Shown here piece by piece: positions 34,935 to 46,741 of a stretch of DNA of 64,000 bases (positions within the stretch are counted from its first letter, which is position 1; each line of letters starts with the position of its first letter). Source of the DNA: Oreocharis arfaki (Eukaryota > Chordata > Aves > Passeriformes > Paramythiidae). The DNA lies in NCBI GenBank assembly GCA_013398015.1, contig VZRR01012716.1, positions 928,354-992,353 on the forward strand, written 5' to 3'. The notes beneath the pieces were generated by a model. It had not been told where the DNA came from. It made no database searches and saw only the letters and a program-made list of their open reading frames with translations. The position numbers and the translations under genes were made by a program.

Positions 34935-37900
34935 CTACACCAGTGAGAAGAACAGTCAGTCTGCAAACTACCCTGGCTTTCCCAGGGAGCTGGTGGCATT
35001 GCCAGAGACCTTTGTGACCATTGCTATGGAGTGATGACGAATGCTATTGTTCATAAACACTCTTGACTGGCTGGAAAGAGTGGCACTTTTATCCCTCAGC
35101 AGCAAGTTGTGTAACAGGATGGGAATGAGGTTTGGCACCCGGTGCAGGAAGAGCCATCACCTTCTGGAGGGAGCTTGGGCTGGGACAACCTGTCTCATGT
35201 CTCTGGGACCCGGCAGCCTAAGCTGATGGCTTAGAGAGAGAAAAAACAAACAAACCTCACTGTCGGTCGTGTCTGCCTCATCCGATTCTTGCTTCCCAGA
35301 CTCGGCATCATTGTCATCTAAGGAAACACAAAAAGAAGGGTTTTTGGCTGGTGGGAGGCTTGACAAGCTCACGAGCAGGTACAGAGCCACTGGCCCAGGC
35401 TCACAGAGCCACTGAGGCAGAAAACAGCTTCAGCAATAAACTGTGTTGTGAAGCAGAGGCACTGCGAACTATGTGGATTGAAATGAATGCTTAGGGGTGA
35501 TCCAACAAGACTCGATTGGGAAACCAGCTCCCAGGAAAGCTGTATCCATAGAACTTGGCTACACCAAGGTCACAAGAACTGTCCCAGCATCTGTGGCTAC
35601 ATACAGGTGGGTGTTTAAGCCCCAGACTGCACCTTCCTGTTTGAGCCCCAGGCGGGGGGAAGCATGTTAGGGTGAAGAGGCCGAAAGGGACAATCCCCAC
35701 GTTTGCTGCCAGTGTCGGTCAGTGGCTCTTGGCAGGGAACGTGTGCTGAGGAGCAGAGGAAGGAAAGGCAGAGGAGATACTTTCCTTCCTGACAAAAACA
35801 TTCTGCTGCACACAGACCCTGGGGCTACACAGCCACAGACATGTACCTGCACACACCCGACCTCTGCACAGGCTGCATCTGCAGGAGTTGGGGGCCAAGC
35901 CTTGCTGGTGGTGGCATCACCCTGTCTGCACACACAGCAACACGCCTGGGCTGGCCACGGTGGGCAGAAAGGGCTGTGGCCTCTTCTGAGGGGCAGGGGC
36001 ACCCCAGAAGCTCTATGCTTGTTTCTCATGACACCCAGGTCTAGCCAGGATGGAGCTCAGCAGGGCAACCCCCCTTGCTGCCCCCGTGGAGGTGGGAGAG
36101 CAGATGATGCTGCTTCCAGACACTTCTGGATTCCCTGTAGGCTGATCCCATCCTCACCTCATCCTTCTGCAGTTAAGGCTCACTAGAAAGTGTAGAAGTA
36201 TTTGTGTACTGTTTCCTGGGCTTTGTGTCAACCTTAAGGTGAGAACTGAAGAAAGTCCTGTATTCCCACACCCAGAATGTAATCAGCTGAAATTCTTCTG
36301 CCGTGATGATATCTCCTTAGCATGGAAATCACTGAGGACTCCTTTTTTTTTTTTTTTCCCACTGGGGAAAATCCTGCTCCGGGGGGGGTTCCCAAACCAC
36401 TCTGACACGCCCAGACCAACTAATCCAGGCGAGCTCAACTTTCTGGCCAAGCCAGTAAGGCTGGTACTGAGCAGCTCTCAGCAGACGTGCTTCCCACTCC
36501 TATCCCCATGGCTGCTGCTTCCCACCCACCTGGACAAGCCTGGCACCTGTGTCCTGTGGGGGTCAGGCAGGGAGAAAGCCTTGGAAGGGCTCTTGTGGGA
36601 GATGGAGCAAGGCAAGGGAGGAAACCACCCTGATCTCCCTGCTAGAGGCACCAGCATCCCTGGCTCTGTGCTCAGCCCTGTGTGCTGTGTCATCACACGA
36701 CACACTTTGGAGCAAGGGGACAGGGATGGTTTTCCAGTGCCAATCCTGCAAACCTCTGGCGTTTTCCCCATCTCTGCTGAGACATTCTGAGCTCCTTCTT
36801 CCCTGAGAGGAGCAGGAAATGCTGGCTTGGTGCTGCTCGTTGTGGAGTGGGTTTTGCCAAGAGGTTGGAGCTACACTGACCTCTTTAGCTCCTGGAGAGT
36901 TCCATGCCACCCAGTGAGGAGTGCAGGGTGCTCTGCAGAGTGTGCAAGGACAGCCCACGAGTGGCTCCTGTCTGTGCTGGACAGAGACACAGGGCTTTTC
37001 TACAGAAGAACCAGGGTTGCTTTCTCCCCATAGATACTGAGCCTGAATTTTGGACGTATCTAGGGCAGAAAATTGAGCTCTCAAGGACAGAAATGTGAAA
37101 TCTGAAGTTCCCCCAAAGGGCCAGAAGAGTTGGGAGCCAGGAACACTTGGTCCCTGGAAGGTGGGTTTGCAGGTGTGTGCAGAGCCCAGCAGAGAGCTCT
37201 GAGCTGGGAAATGCCTTCACCGAAAGGCACCTTTCACTCGTGCCTTCTCAGATGTCACATTAGCCTGGGGCTTCTTACCTGCTTCTCCCTTCTGTGCACT
37301 GACATCCAGCCTCATCCCAGCCTCAGGAACGGCCTCTGGGTCGCTTGGTGTGGAGTTGTTTGTCAGATATGCCCGTGAGAGTGCGAGCTGTGGGATACAG
37401 GGAGCACAAACGCTGCTGTCACCAGGCAGGAGAGGATTGTCCTCAGCCCTTACGTGATGACTGTGACACCCACAGGGACGAGCATCACAGAGATGTTCCT
37501 GTGTGCTGTGGTGTCTTTGCAGGGAGCCCAGCACCTCCTGCAGCAGCTTGTGGGAGGGGGCACAGGCACTGCCTGCCCTTGGGCCTGGATGAAAACCCTG
37601 TGGGCACTGGAGGGGAGGTGGGGAATGAGAGCCAGGACTGAGCAGTGTGCAAACTGGCTTCGCACGTATGAAAGCCATCCTCCCAAAGGACATTAATGCT
37701 GGTCACAATGGTGCCAGCAGCAGTGCTGGACACCCTGGAGTGGGGAAGGGGCTGCAGTCGATGTACGAGCTGTACTCACCACAGCTGCATCCTCCTCCTC
37801 CTCTTCCTCGTCCTCCTCCTGCTTGGCAGCACCAGGCAGTGGCCGGGTGGCACTGGGCCAGCGGTAGGGGCAGCGCGGCTCGTCCCGCTGTGCCCTGCGT

Positions 37901-40900
37901 GCCCCGCCGGGGCCGCGGGCTGCCGGCACAGCCGGGCTGTCCCCAGGGCTCTCCCGCGGGCTGCCGCAGCCCCGCAGCTCCCGGCGGCCGTGCCAGTCTG
38001 TCTCCCTGCCCCGGCCGGAGTCGGACAGGTCCAGCGGCGCGTCCGCATCATCGTCCCTCGCCTCCTTCACCTTTGCTCGGAGATCGGAGCGGTCCCGGCT
38101 CGGCCAAAGCTCCTTCTCTCCCTTCCCATCCGCAGCATCCTCCAGGAAGGCCCTCTCCTCCTTGCATCCCGCCGCGATGCCGAGCCACGGGGACAGGGGC
38201 CGCTCCCCGGGCGGGAGCTTCGTGTCGCCGTCCGCCCGCGGGCCCGGCTGGCACTGCTGCAGGAGGAGATGCTGCAGCCGCTCCCGGTGCTTCAGGAGGT
38301 GCAGCTTCTCCTCCAGCTGCTGGTCCCTCACGTACACCATGGTGGCAGGAAGCTTCAGCAAGGCTGCGTGGTCTTCCCAGCTGTCCCGGGACCGCGTCCT
38401 GCCGTCGGCAGCTTTGGTCCGGAGCAAGTGGCTGGGGAAGCTGCCGCCGTCCCGGTCAGCCGGGGCGCAGTGACTGGCCAGCCCCAGCTGGTGCAGGGAA
38501 AGGTGCTTGTGCAGGAGGCAGAGCTGCTCTCTCCGGGCACTCAGTTTTAGGTTTTCGTAGGATGGAGCAATCTTGGTGGAGTCCAGTTTGCTTGCTGTTA
38601 AATAACTAAAAGAAGTGTGTATAAAAAAATTACATTAGCTACATCACATTAGCAAAAAAAACCAACCAACCAAACAAAAAAAACAAAAAAAAAAAACAAA
38701 AAAAAAAGAAAGAAAAAAAGAAAAAAGAAAAAAAAATTAGAGCATTAGCATTTTGCCATGGTTTCCCTGCTCTGCAGGGATGTGTGTGATCTCTCCTGCT
38801 CTTTCCGTGCCCTGTTGCAGCTCTTGGCCAGTACACCACACTTGTCTTTGGGTTCTGTGCTGGGGAGGAGGGCCCTGGTGGCCAGGGGCACCAGGCAGTC
38901 AGCAGTGGGTCTCCATAGAGGGCAGGAAGCGATTCCTATCCCACCACCCAGCAGCAATCCCTGTCCCTAGACCACGGCAGCTCAAGGAAGGGGCTTGAGT
39001 GAGGGTAAGGATGCAGTGGCCTCTCACTCACATCAGCACTGCTGCTGAGAAGTCACTTTTTGAATGGTGTCTTATTGATTACCCCCAGGCTTTCTTAGTG
39101 CCTGAAGACCCCCAGGACAGAGGAACAGCCCACCAGCCCCTAATCTCACTCAGAAGGAGACTTTTACAGCCATCCTAGGAAGGTTGGTGCAGTGCAGGGA
39201 CCTGCCCTGCAAACCCAGTCCCGGCTGCTGCTGGTTATTTGGCAGCTTCCACGAGTGCAAGCTGTTCCCAGGAATGCTCAGCAGAACTACTCACACCCCG
39301 GGAAACTCGCTGTCTCTACACATGAACTCACTGGCCTTGCTCAGCCCTCTGTGCTCCCGAAATCATTGGGGAGGATAAGCCTGGGAAGTGCTGAGCCCTG
39401 CAGGAAAGCCCATTAGAATAGATAAGGAGGAGCAGGAATTGCTGCCTGCCTAGGACAGTCCTTCTCCCTGGATGTGGGGGCACCGGGTTCACTTTGTGGC
39501 TCTGTCTGAGGAGCTGGAATAACAAGAGGCTGTTCTTGTTGGGCTGGATTCCAGTCATTTTTTTGCTGGTGCAAACTGGGAGATCCCCCCTCCCCAAGGC
39601 TGTGGGAGAAGTTTGGAGAGGAAGGTGGGCAGACACAATGAGTACTGGCCATCCATCCATTGAGGGCCAGCTGCAGTGGGCCGTGGATCAGGCCCACACC
39701 ACGACCCCCAAGCTGGTACTCACGCCTCGAGGCTGGGGCTGTGCTCACGCTCCGGAGGGAGAGGAGTCTTCCTCGCTGGTGGAGACACTGCTGCCCCTGA
39801 AGGACTCTTTTCCAGGAGGCAGGGTCTGGAGCCAGGTCTCACCAGGGCAATGGTTCCATGCAGCTGGTTGGAAATCCTCTGGGACGCCTGTGGCAGAGGA
39901 GAAAAAGTCCAGGTGAGCCGTTCTGCAGTGTGTCCTGCGTTCCAGGGAGCCTGGCTGAACTGGGGTGTTTCACCAGTGAGAACAAGAGAGACAGCTCCTG
40001 AGTGCGCTGCTTGACATGGTTCTGGTCAACAGCTCTATCGAGTTTTTATTCATTTTTCCAGGAAATTTCCCCTTCATGCACTCTCTATTTTCTGGCTGCA
40101 CTGATTTGTAGCCCAGGAAGTTTTGTGTCTCCTCTTAAGCCACGATTCAGTGGCTTAACCACAATAAGACCCTGCAAATTCCCTGTCCCCTGGTCAGGCC
40201 TTTAGTCATGCAAGACTTTATTGACGCAAGCACCTGGCACACGCTGGTCTGGTGGGTGTATTTCTGGTGGAGTACCTGGGCCAGGACATCTTTGTCTCCG
40301 TCAGCTGTCATGAAAGGCTCACCACATGTTCTGACTTGACTTTCCCCTGCCCACCTGGAGATGTCACCAACGCTTCCTGCGATCCCTATTAATTATCCCC
40401 ACAGCCTGCCTGCAGCCTTACCAAAACCCCTTTTCACCTGCTCTTTCAAGTTTTTTGTGGAGGTCGAGTAAGCAAAACCTGTGCCAAAACAGAAGAGTCT
40501 GTGTGGGTGTGTACGTGGGCTTGAGCTCCCATGACCAGGAGCAAGGTCCAGGTCCTGCAGTCTCATCTCCCAGTGCTCAGCGTCACCAAATCATTCAGCA
40601 AACCTCGGCTGACACCCCCTCTGCCTTTGTCCTTGCAAACACTGAATGCCAGGCCCTCTGAAAATGCCAATATTGATCATGCTGCAGATGGAGAGACATC
40701 TGTGGTTCTCTTGGGCGGGGCTGCTGTGGTGCATTTGTTCTTGGTACCCACAGCTCCCACAGTTTGCATGTTCTCCAGCCTCTTCCAACCTTCACTATGC
40801 TCCAGCTCCCTGCTTGCCCAGGAAATGGAGAGCTGGCTCTGTGGCTCAGGATAAGCTACACTGAAATGTGGTTCAGCAAGGTCTCCCCAGGTGTTTCACT

Positions 40901-43900
40901 CCTCAGAGTTTTCCCCAGTAAGACCTCTGAGAGCGGAACCAGAGTGATGAGCAGAGGGCCTAAGGATGCTGGAAGTGTGGTCATGGAGGATAAACACAGG
41001 AGCAAACGAGGATGTGCATGGTCACAGCAGGGGCAGGAGCCTGTGCCAGGCTTTGCTTGCAGTGAGTGGCACTTCCTGCAGAGAGGATGGATCTGGTGTT
41101 CGGTAGGTGCCCTCCTTGGCTCTGGCAATGACAAACTGCCCAGGTCTGGCTAAGTGTTCAACCCTCAGGTGCCTCCTACTCTTTCCCTATCCCAGTCTGC
41201 TTGTTTTGATGCAGTTCAGATGACCACAGCCGTGGGGAGAAGGCCTGAGGACATCAGGCTACCTCCGATAACTCACCATTTCTGCAAGGCTGACTTCCTG
41301 GAGGACAGTGCCTGGAGAAGTCCTGCTGCTTGGAGAGCTTCTCTGGAGCTTCTCTGGAGGCTTTTCTGCAAAAAAAGAGGCACAACCAGCTACTGTGATG
41401 GCCCCCAGAGCTGCTGCAGCCCCACCCTGCAGCGTGCTGGAGCCTTGCAGCCTTCCAAGGATGGCACTGGCTGCTACCAGCCACCTCTCAGTGAAGATTC
41501 TGAGTCAAAATTGCCTTCTGGATCAAGCCAGCACCTGATGGAACGTGCCCTTCATGGCATGTGTGGGTGGCAGGAAGGGAATGCCATGGTCTCTGCACGA
41601 ATTGTCTTACAGTGAGGGCACCCAGCACTCTTTTGCTCTAATTCAGAGCGGGGTGTTCCTCCCCTGACCTGTATCTTCCCCCCCCGCCCCCAATCAGATT
41701 TTCTGCCCGTGGCAATGTCCATCTGAGCTGCCAACAGCTTGGTCTTCGCTCTCCAGACCTTTTCCCAGGGCAGTCTGGCACCATTGCTCAGTCACTCTTC
41801 ACATCCTCAGGTCCCTCAAGGGTGGCTGGAGCCTGCAACACCCACCTTCACTGAGCTCGAGGTCTGGCACATCCTGGTGGGCTTCTTCTGCTTCCCTGTG
41901 CTCTGCTTTCTCCGTGCTGGCACTCCTGCTCACTGGGGACAGTAAAGTCAAAGGGGAGCTTGGTGTGGAGCAGCTTTCTCTGGAGGTGACTCCCGGGGTC
42001 TTTGTCCTGTCCCTGTTGGAAGGAAAAGGCTATGAATGGATGAGAAGGGGCAGGAGAAGGAAGGTTTTGGAGCCACTGTACTGAGAGCTCTGAGCCTGAT
42101 ACATAAACACACACATTTATGTATGAGTGTATGCGGATATACCGGATCCTCAGACTGCAGCTTATCAGTGCCCAGCTGCAGTCTGGAGCATGGACAGAGC
42201 CAGCATGGCAGCCCAAGGTCTGATTGCCCCACTTGGTCGTGGGTAACATCACAGGAAGCCACGATGTTGGGTAAGCCAGGACCCAGCTGTGGCTGTTGCA
42301 AAAGCTCTGTGGGAACCTGTCCCTGGCTGGGCTTTCAGCCCGATGGAGGGGTGGATTCAGCACAGGGATGTGGTGTCTGTCCCCTGCCACCAAATCAAGA
42401 TTGAGGGGCTGATGCTCTCGGTGACTGCGGGGGAGTGACTGAGTCTTGGAGACACACACAGAGTCCTGGATGCACTATGATGCTGGGACATGGATGTTTG
42501 GCTGGAAATCTTCCAGCATCTCAGGGGAGAGCAGAGCAGGGCAGGACCACTCAGTGCCCAGCAAGCCCAGCCCAGCCTATAGCTCTGGAACCACTCAGCC
42601 CTTGGGAAGCATCAGGGAGTAAAAGCCAGAGTTTCTCTTTAAGCGGATGGTGCTCCTGTGCTCCAAAGAAAACACATTTCTAAACTAATCCCTCAGTGCT
42701 AATTCCTCTGGACTTTAAACCCTTGAGGAATGAGCTGATTTGTATATATTGGCCAGCCTGGCAGGTTACTTGGCTTCCAGCACAGCGCTCTGCTGGGCTA
42801 TGAACCTGTTGGTGCAGATCACTCCTCTGTCTTTAACCCCATCACAGTCCCTTGTGTGTCACGCTCCTTCCCCCAAAACAACCCATTTCCTGCAGACCCT
42901 CTCTGGCTGCTGCAGGAGGGGAGCTGGTGTCATGGAAAAGCCATGGAATCCCAGGCTGAGGTCCATGCAAGCTGCCCAGGCCTTTGTTTCCGGGGGATTA
43001 AATATCTTTGTTCCCCAAAAATGAATTGTTGGATGCTGGTGAACAGGGGAGCAAAGGTCAACAAGGATTTTGAGACCATTAGGGATTTTTTCATGTCTAA
43101 CACATACAGGAATCCACAGGAATTAGGTGCTAAAATACCCGCAAGGATGGCCCAGTCTGGATGTTGCCCTGCTCAGCTGTGGGGATGCCCTGGCTGTTGC
43201 CCACACCCCTTGTAAAAAACGAAACCAGGAAAGTTCTTACTCCAGGCTCCGGAGCCTCTTCAGTTCTTCCTTGAGAGTTTTGTTCTCTTCCCTCAGGCGA
43301 TTGGTCTCGTTTGCTGCAGGGACAGAGGTGGTGCTGTGAGTTCAGGCGCTGCAAGGAGAGAGCTGATGCTCCTCACGGCTCACTGGGGTGCCCGGAGGAG
43401 GAGGGAATGGCACCGGGTTTTGGAGGGATGCCAAATTTCCTTCCTTCTTTGTAAGCATGTTGGGGCTAAGGGATACAAGGGAGCAACTTTTTGACTCAGG
43501 TTTCATCGGGATTGGGTCTGCTTGCAGCTCGTCCAGCTCAGGGGCAGAGCACGATCCAGGCGAGGCAGTGGTGGGTTGGACACAGGCAACAGCCTGCCCC
43601 TCAACACCAGGGCAGGGTGAAGAGTGGGTGCTGTGTTAGGGGCAGGCCTGGGGGTCTTGGGGGGGATCAGACAGAGGCCAGAGGGAGCTGTGAGCACCCA
43701 GCACTGGGTGCTGCAGCGAGGAGGCCACAAAGAACACGGGTGGGCTCCCAGGCACGGTGCCTTGCCTTGCTCCTGCTCTGAAGCAGCACTCAGGGAGCAG
43801 TGGCACAGCAGTGGAGATAAACCAAGGGCTCTTGGCACCTCTCCATCCCTCCTAAATGCCTTATCTCCTTTACCCCCATGACCCTCCCTGGGCCGGTCAA

Positions 43901-46678
43901 ATCCCCAGGGAAAAACAGCCCGCGCCTCAGCGGTGCTGGGAGCTCTGCCAAAGGCTCAGGAGAAGATCCATCACACGTGTTGCTTGATTTCATTTACCCG
44001 TGCTGAGCTGCTGCTGTGACTTTCCTGTCTTTGCCAGAGTGTTGCTCCTGCCCTGCCAAATGCATCCTTTTTCCAGGCAGCTGACACAGCCTGGAATCTC
44101 TCATTTTTCTGGAGGTGAGGAGGGCTGCAACCCCTGGCTCTGCTGATTTGTGTGAAGGGTTATGTCTGCTTGTGGGGATGTGAACTGCCATCCACAGTCC
44201 TGCTCCCTCCCTTCTCCCCATCGCCAAACCCTTCCCAGATTCCTGCTCACCACGAGGGCTCACGTGCAAATATCTGGGAGAGGGATTTGAGCAAAGACTC
44301 AGCCTGCCAAAGCTGAGCTCACAGCGGGTGTCAGTACGTACAGAGGATGAAGATGTGCTGCAGGCTCTGGAAATGAGAGGTCTCGTACTCGTTCTGCTTC
44401 TTTTTGGCCAGCTCCTGGGTGACCATGCATCTGTCACAAAGACCAGCTCGCAGCCTGGAGGAAGGAAACCCCACAGCTTGTTACCAGGTGGTTTCCATGG
44501 GAGAAATAAGTTCCTGCCCTCCCCACGGAGAAGTGTGAGCACCAGGCCAACACTCAGAATCACCCCCGCAGCCCAGCACTGGCCCTTGCACCCCACCAGA
44601 TCTGGTCCCACCACCACCAGCCTAGGAAAGCTCCTCTGCACGCTGCCAGGCTCCTCCAGCAGCTGAGTATGGGAAAAATAGAGGTTCATATGCTACATCC
44701 CACTCTGGGGAAGGCAGCAAATCCCGAACTCTCCCCCTAGGAGGGTGCAGTTGCTGCCACGCTACAGCATCCTACTTAAAACCAAATCCTACCTGTTTTC
44801 TAACACCTTTACATTTTCTTTAAGGACCTTCTGTTGTTCCCTTAGCTGGTGATTTTTAGCAAATAGCTCTTCAATTCTCTGAGCATCGCTAGTCAAAGAA
44901 ACGGAACAAAGACAAGAGGGTTATTAGATTTCTCCCCAAAACCCATGCCTTCACCCACAATGCCCTTTTTCTTGTGTGTCAGGAGGGGAAACAAATGTGT
45001 TGGAGCCTGGATGCTGCCCTGTGACACCCTCCTTGGAGTCAGCAGCTTAATTTCTCCCAGCTATTACTTCCCAAGAGGGCAAGAACTGGCTGGCACGAGC
45101 ATCATCTGCCAGTGGGAAGGTGAACTGGAGCTGGACTGGGATCCCCCAAGCCCTGCCTGGAGCCAAAAGGCTTGAATTTGGCAGTGCCAGAAAGGCAAAT
45201 GGTGCTCTCTAATCCAGCAGTCTTGGAGGATAACTCGGGAAGTCTGAAATTCCAGCGGTGCAAGCACCCTCTGCCCCCCCTGCCCCGGCAGCGCTCACCG
45301 GCACTTCTCCGTCGTCAGCTCCGTCACCTTGCTGTGCAGACCTGGAATAATGAACAGACACAGAGAGCTGGGTGTTTATTGCCACTTCCCCGGCACTCAG
45401 AAGCCAACGACGCCGATGGAATTCCGGGAAGGTTGCGTGGCTTTGCAGAAATCTCGTCCATTCATGAGCCTTATCTCCGATAAGGAATAGCACATTGCAC
45501 GTGTTAAATACGGTCACAGTTTGATGTAACTGGGAAAGTTGTACAAAGTCTGAGCTCGTTTTGTATCCCCACTATTTAACGAGTCTGCGTTTCCTTCCCA
45601 GACCCAAAAAGTCTGGTTTAGTTTTGTTTCTACTTATTCCTCTCTACAGCCTGCATTTCCCAGGTGGGCAGTATTTTATAGCTTTCAGGGCTGGAAAGCA
45701 TCTTGGAGGATATTTACAGCTGAACGGCTTTCCTTGATGGATCTGCAGACATGGTATCCTGTCAAATCCATTTTATGCAAAGTAGATGTAAACATGTGGT
45801 TTAAATTGCTCAACAGTTTCCTCTAACTCTCACACGGCTTGAAATTACACAAGAGAAGAATGAATTCATAAGCCAGAATCATCCAAAAGTGCTGAAGTTT
45901 TGTTCATAATATTGATACTGGGAATTATTCTAATAGGAAAACAATTGGACTTGACACTTGGTTGCTTAACCTAATGGGTTTTATTTTAATAATGTATGAC
46001 CTGAGAAATAATTTATTCCCTGGAGGAATAAGCTATCCAACCTAACTCAAACATTTTCTCTAGCAGAGCTTCATCTCCTGCTGCTTCTGTCTTATAGATT
46101 ATTGCATCTTTCCGCTTTCCCTTTGATCCCTCGCTATCCAAATGCACTCAATCCTCACTGCTCGGAGCAGATGCCCAGCAGGTGTGGGTGCCACCTCTGC
46201 AAAGCTCCCAATTCACCTTTATCACAGACCACGACAGCAGGGGCAGGAAAGGAGCCAGATCCCCCGTGGTTAATGCTTGGAGCAAGTGGGATTCCTGCTG
46301 GCACCGAGCACCTCCATGGTCTGCTTTCCAGGAGCACAGAGTGCAGGAATGTCCTCTCTCTTCTGCTCCTTCTCATCATTCAAAAGTTGCTTTTTTCTCA
46401 GTATGCCAATGAGAGGTACCAAGGTGCCATCAGAGGGTGTTCTCCCCTGAGGGATAGGCTGTGACCCCATGTCCCAGTCCATCCCCGTGGGTGCTGCTTA
46501 GCACAAATCCCCAAAGCTCCCTAATCCACACTTGCTCCTCCTCCCTTCAGGTTACATTACAAAGAAATGGATCTTGGCCAGTTTTTGATAAGACATTTTG
46601 TGTATCCCTACCTTGGACCTCTTTCTCGTGGATTTCCTTGAGCTTGTTCAGAAACTCTGCGAAACTCTCCGTGGTCAT
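34635..46678 (-). CDS. RBBP8NL: RBBP8 N-terminal-like protein (CtIP-related)
   Basis: RBBP8NL shares the N-terminal coiled-coil region of CtIP/RBBP8, the DNA double-strand-break resection factor, but lacks its Sae2-like C-terminus; its own role is poorly known. Twelve coding exons: 46612-46678, 45299-45341, 44793-44888, 44342-44454, 43241-43313, 41846-41925, 41277-41365, 39724-39887, 37780-38605, 37279-37387, 35256-35317 and 34635-34934. They join in phase to 673 codons, close to the human length of ~660. Residues 1-130: MTTESFAEFLNKLKEIHEKE, then RIEELFAKNHQLREQQKVLK and LRAGLCDRCMVTQELAKKKQ, predicted coiled coil with a C75-x-x-C78 motif as in CtIP. Later: SQRISNQLHGTIALVRPGS (residues 189-207), QLCLLHKHLSLHQLG, a CtBP-binding type PLDLS (432-436), an acidic Glu/Asp run before residue 517, and a basic RKRKRG near 602. 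Start chosen from the family N-terminus. Confidence 0.92.
35256..35317 (-). CDS. RBBP8NL: RBBP8NL coding exon 11
   Basis: 62 bases encoding DNDAESGKQESDEADTTDSE, after completing an Asp codon. Very acidic. Acceptor TTCCTTAG, donor GTTTGT (weak but GT). Confidence 0.75.
36341..36360 (+). repeat. Poly(T) tract
   Basis: About 16 Ts in RBBP8NL intron 10. Confidence 0.75.
37279..37387 (-). CDS. RBBP8NL: RBBP8NL coding exon 10
   Basis: 109 bases encoding LALSRAYLTNNSTPSDPEAV then PEAGMRLDVSAQKGEA plus one base. Acceptor ATCCCACAG, donor GTAAGA. Supported by phase and splice sites more than by recognised similarity. Confidence 0.75.
37780..38605 (-). CDS. RBBP8NL: RBBP8NL coding exon 9 (large, PLDLS motif)
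   Basis: 826 bases encoding residues ~242-517: AYLTASKLDSTKIAPSYENL, then REQLCLLHKHLSLHQLG, a Leu/Arg-rich helix (RDQQLEEKLHLLKHRERLQH), PLDLSDS at residues 432-438 (about 38017-38037), an Arg/Pro/Gly-rich part and an acidic tract from a CTC-repeat (37790-37830). High GC makes the opposite strand open too. The AG at 38606-38607 is the acceptor that keeps the frame. Confidence 0.9.
38653..38737 (+). repeat. A-rich simple repeat
   Basis: Long A runs with C and G interruptions in RBBP8NL intron 8, about 50 bases upstream (in gene sense) of the exon 9 acceptor; on the minus strand it is T-rich and may strengthen that splice site. Confidence 0.8.
39724..39887 (-). CDS. RBBP8NL: RBBP8NL coding exon 8
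   Basis: 164 bases encoding ASQRISNQLHGTIALVRPGS and a Pro/Ser-rich segment ending EREHSPSLE plus two bases. Acceptor CTGCCACAG, donor GTGAGT. Confidence 0.9.
41277..41365 (-). CDS. RBBP8NL: RBBP8NL coding exon 7
   Basis: 89 bases encoding EKPPEKLQRSSPSSRTSPGT then VLQEVSLAEM. Acceptor TTTTTTGCAG, donor GTGAGT. The frame is fixed by the flanking exons; EKP and RTSP/SPG match the human protein. Confidence 0.8.
41846..41925 (-). CDS. RBBP8NL: RBBP8NL coding exon 6
   Basis: 80 bases encoding SASTEKAEHREAEEAHQDVP then DLELSE. Acceptor GTGAGCAG, donor GTGGGT. The TEK...EAEE..HQ pattern resembles the human protein; human appears to have ~25 extra residues before this point, so a small unrecognised exon between 41926 and 43240 is possible. 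Confidence 0.75.
43241..43313 (-). CDS. RBBP8NL: RBBP8NL coding exon 5
   Basis: 73 bases encoding NETNRLREENKTLKEELKRL then RSL and two bases. End of the coiled coil. Acceptor CCCTGCAG, donor GTAAGA. Confidence 0.92.
44342..44454 (-). CDS. RBBP8NL: RBBP8NL coding exon 4 (CxxC motif)
   Basis: 113 bases encoding LRAGLCDRCMVTQELAKKKQ then NEYETSHFQSLQHIFIL. Cys75 and Cys78 correspond to the CtIP zinc-hook-like pair. Donor GTACGT. Confidence 0.94.
44793..44888 (-). CDS. RBBP8NL: RBBP8NL coding exon 3
   Basis: 96 bases encoding DAQRIEELFAKNHQLREQQK then VLKENVKVLEN and part of Arg. Near-identical to the CtIP family core. Acceptor GACTAG, donor GTAGGA. Confidence 0.93.
45299..45341 (-). CDS. RBBP8NL: RBBP8NL coding exon 2
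   Basis: 43 bases encoding GLHSKVTELTTEKCR, counting the codons split at both ends. Acceptor ATTCCAG, donor GTGAGC. Continues the coiled-coil heptads. Confidence 0.88.
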
Positions 46679-46739
46679 GTTCAGGGCTGAGCCACACACC
46701 AGGCTCTGTCCTTTTGCTTCAAATTATTCAGGTTTCAGC
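46612..46739 (-). CDS. RBBP8NL: RBBP8NL first coding exon
   Basis: The ATG is at 46676-46678; residues MTTESFAEFLNKLKEIHEKE then VQ plus one base. Donor GTAGGG. The 61 bases before the ATG are non-coding and begin after a good acceptor (CTATTTTAG, AG at 46740-46741), so a further 5' exon exists upstream. Confidence 0.88.
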
Positions 46740-46741
46740 CT

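Noticed and set aside
37647..38609. 320-codon plus-strand open frame
   Set aside because: Exactly antisense to RBBP8NL exon 9, GC-rich and stop-poor; the minus strand has correct splice sites, phase and family motifs.
41277..41365. Reading RBBP8NL exon 7 in the KASREAPEKLSKQQ frame
   Set aside because: That frame needs direct joining to exon 5 and does not join exon 8 in phase. With exon 6 included, the EKPPEKLQ frame fits both sides and resembles the human protein.
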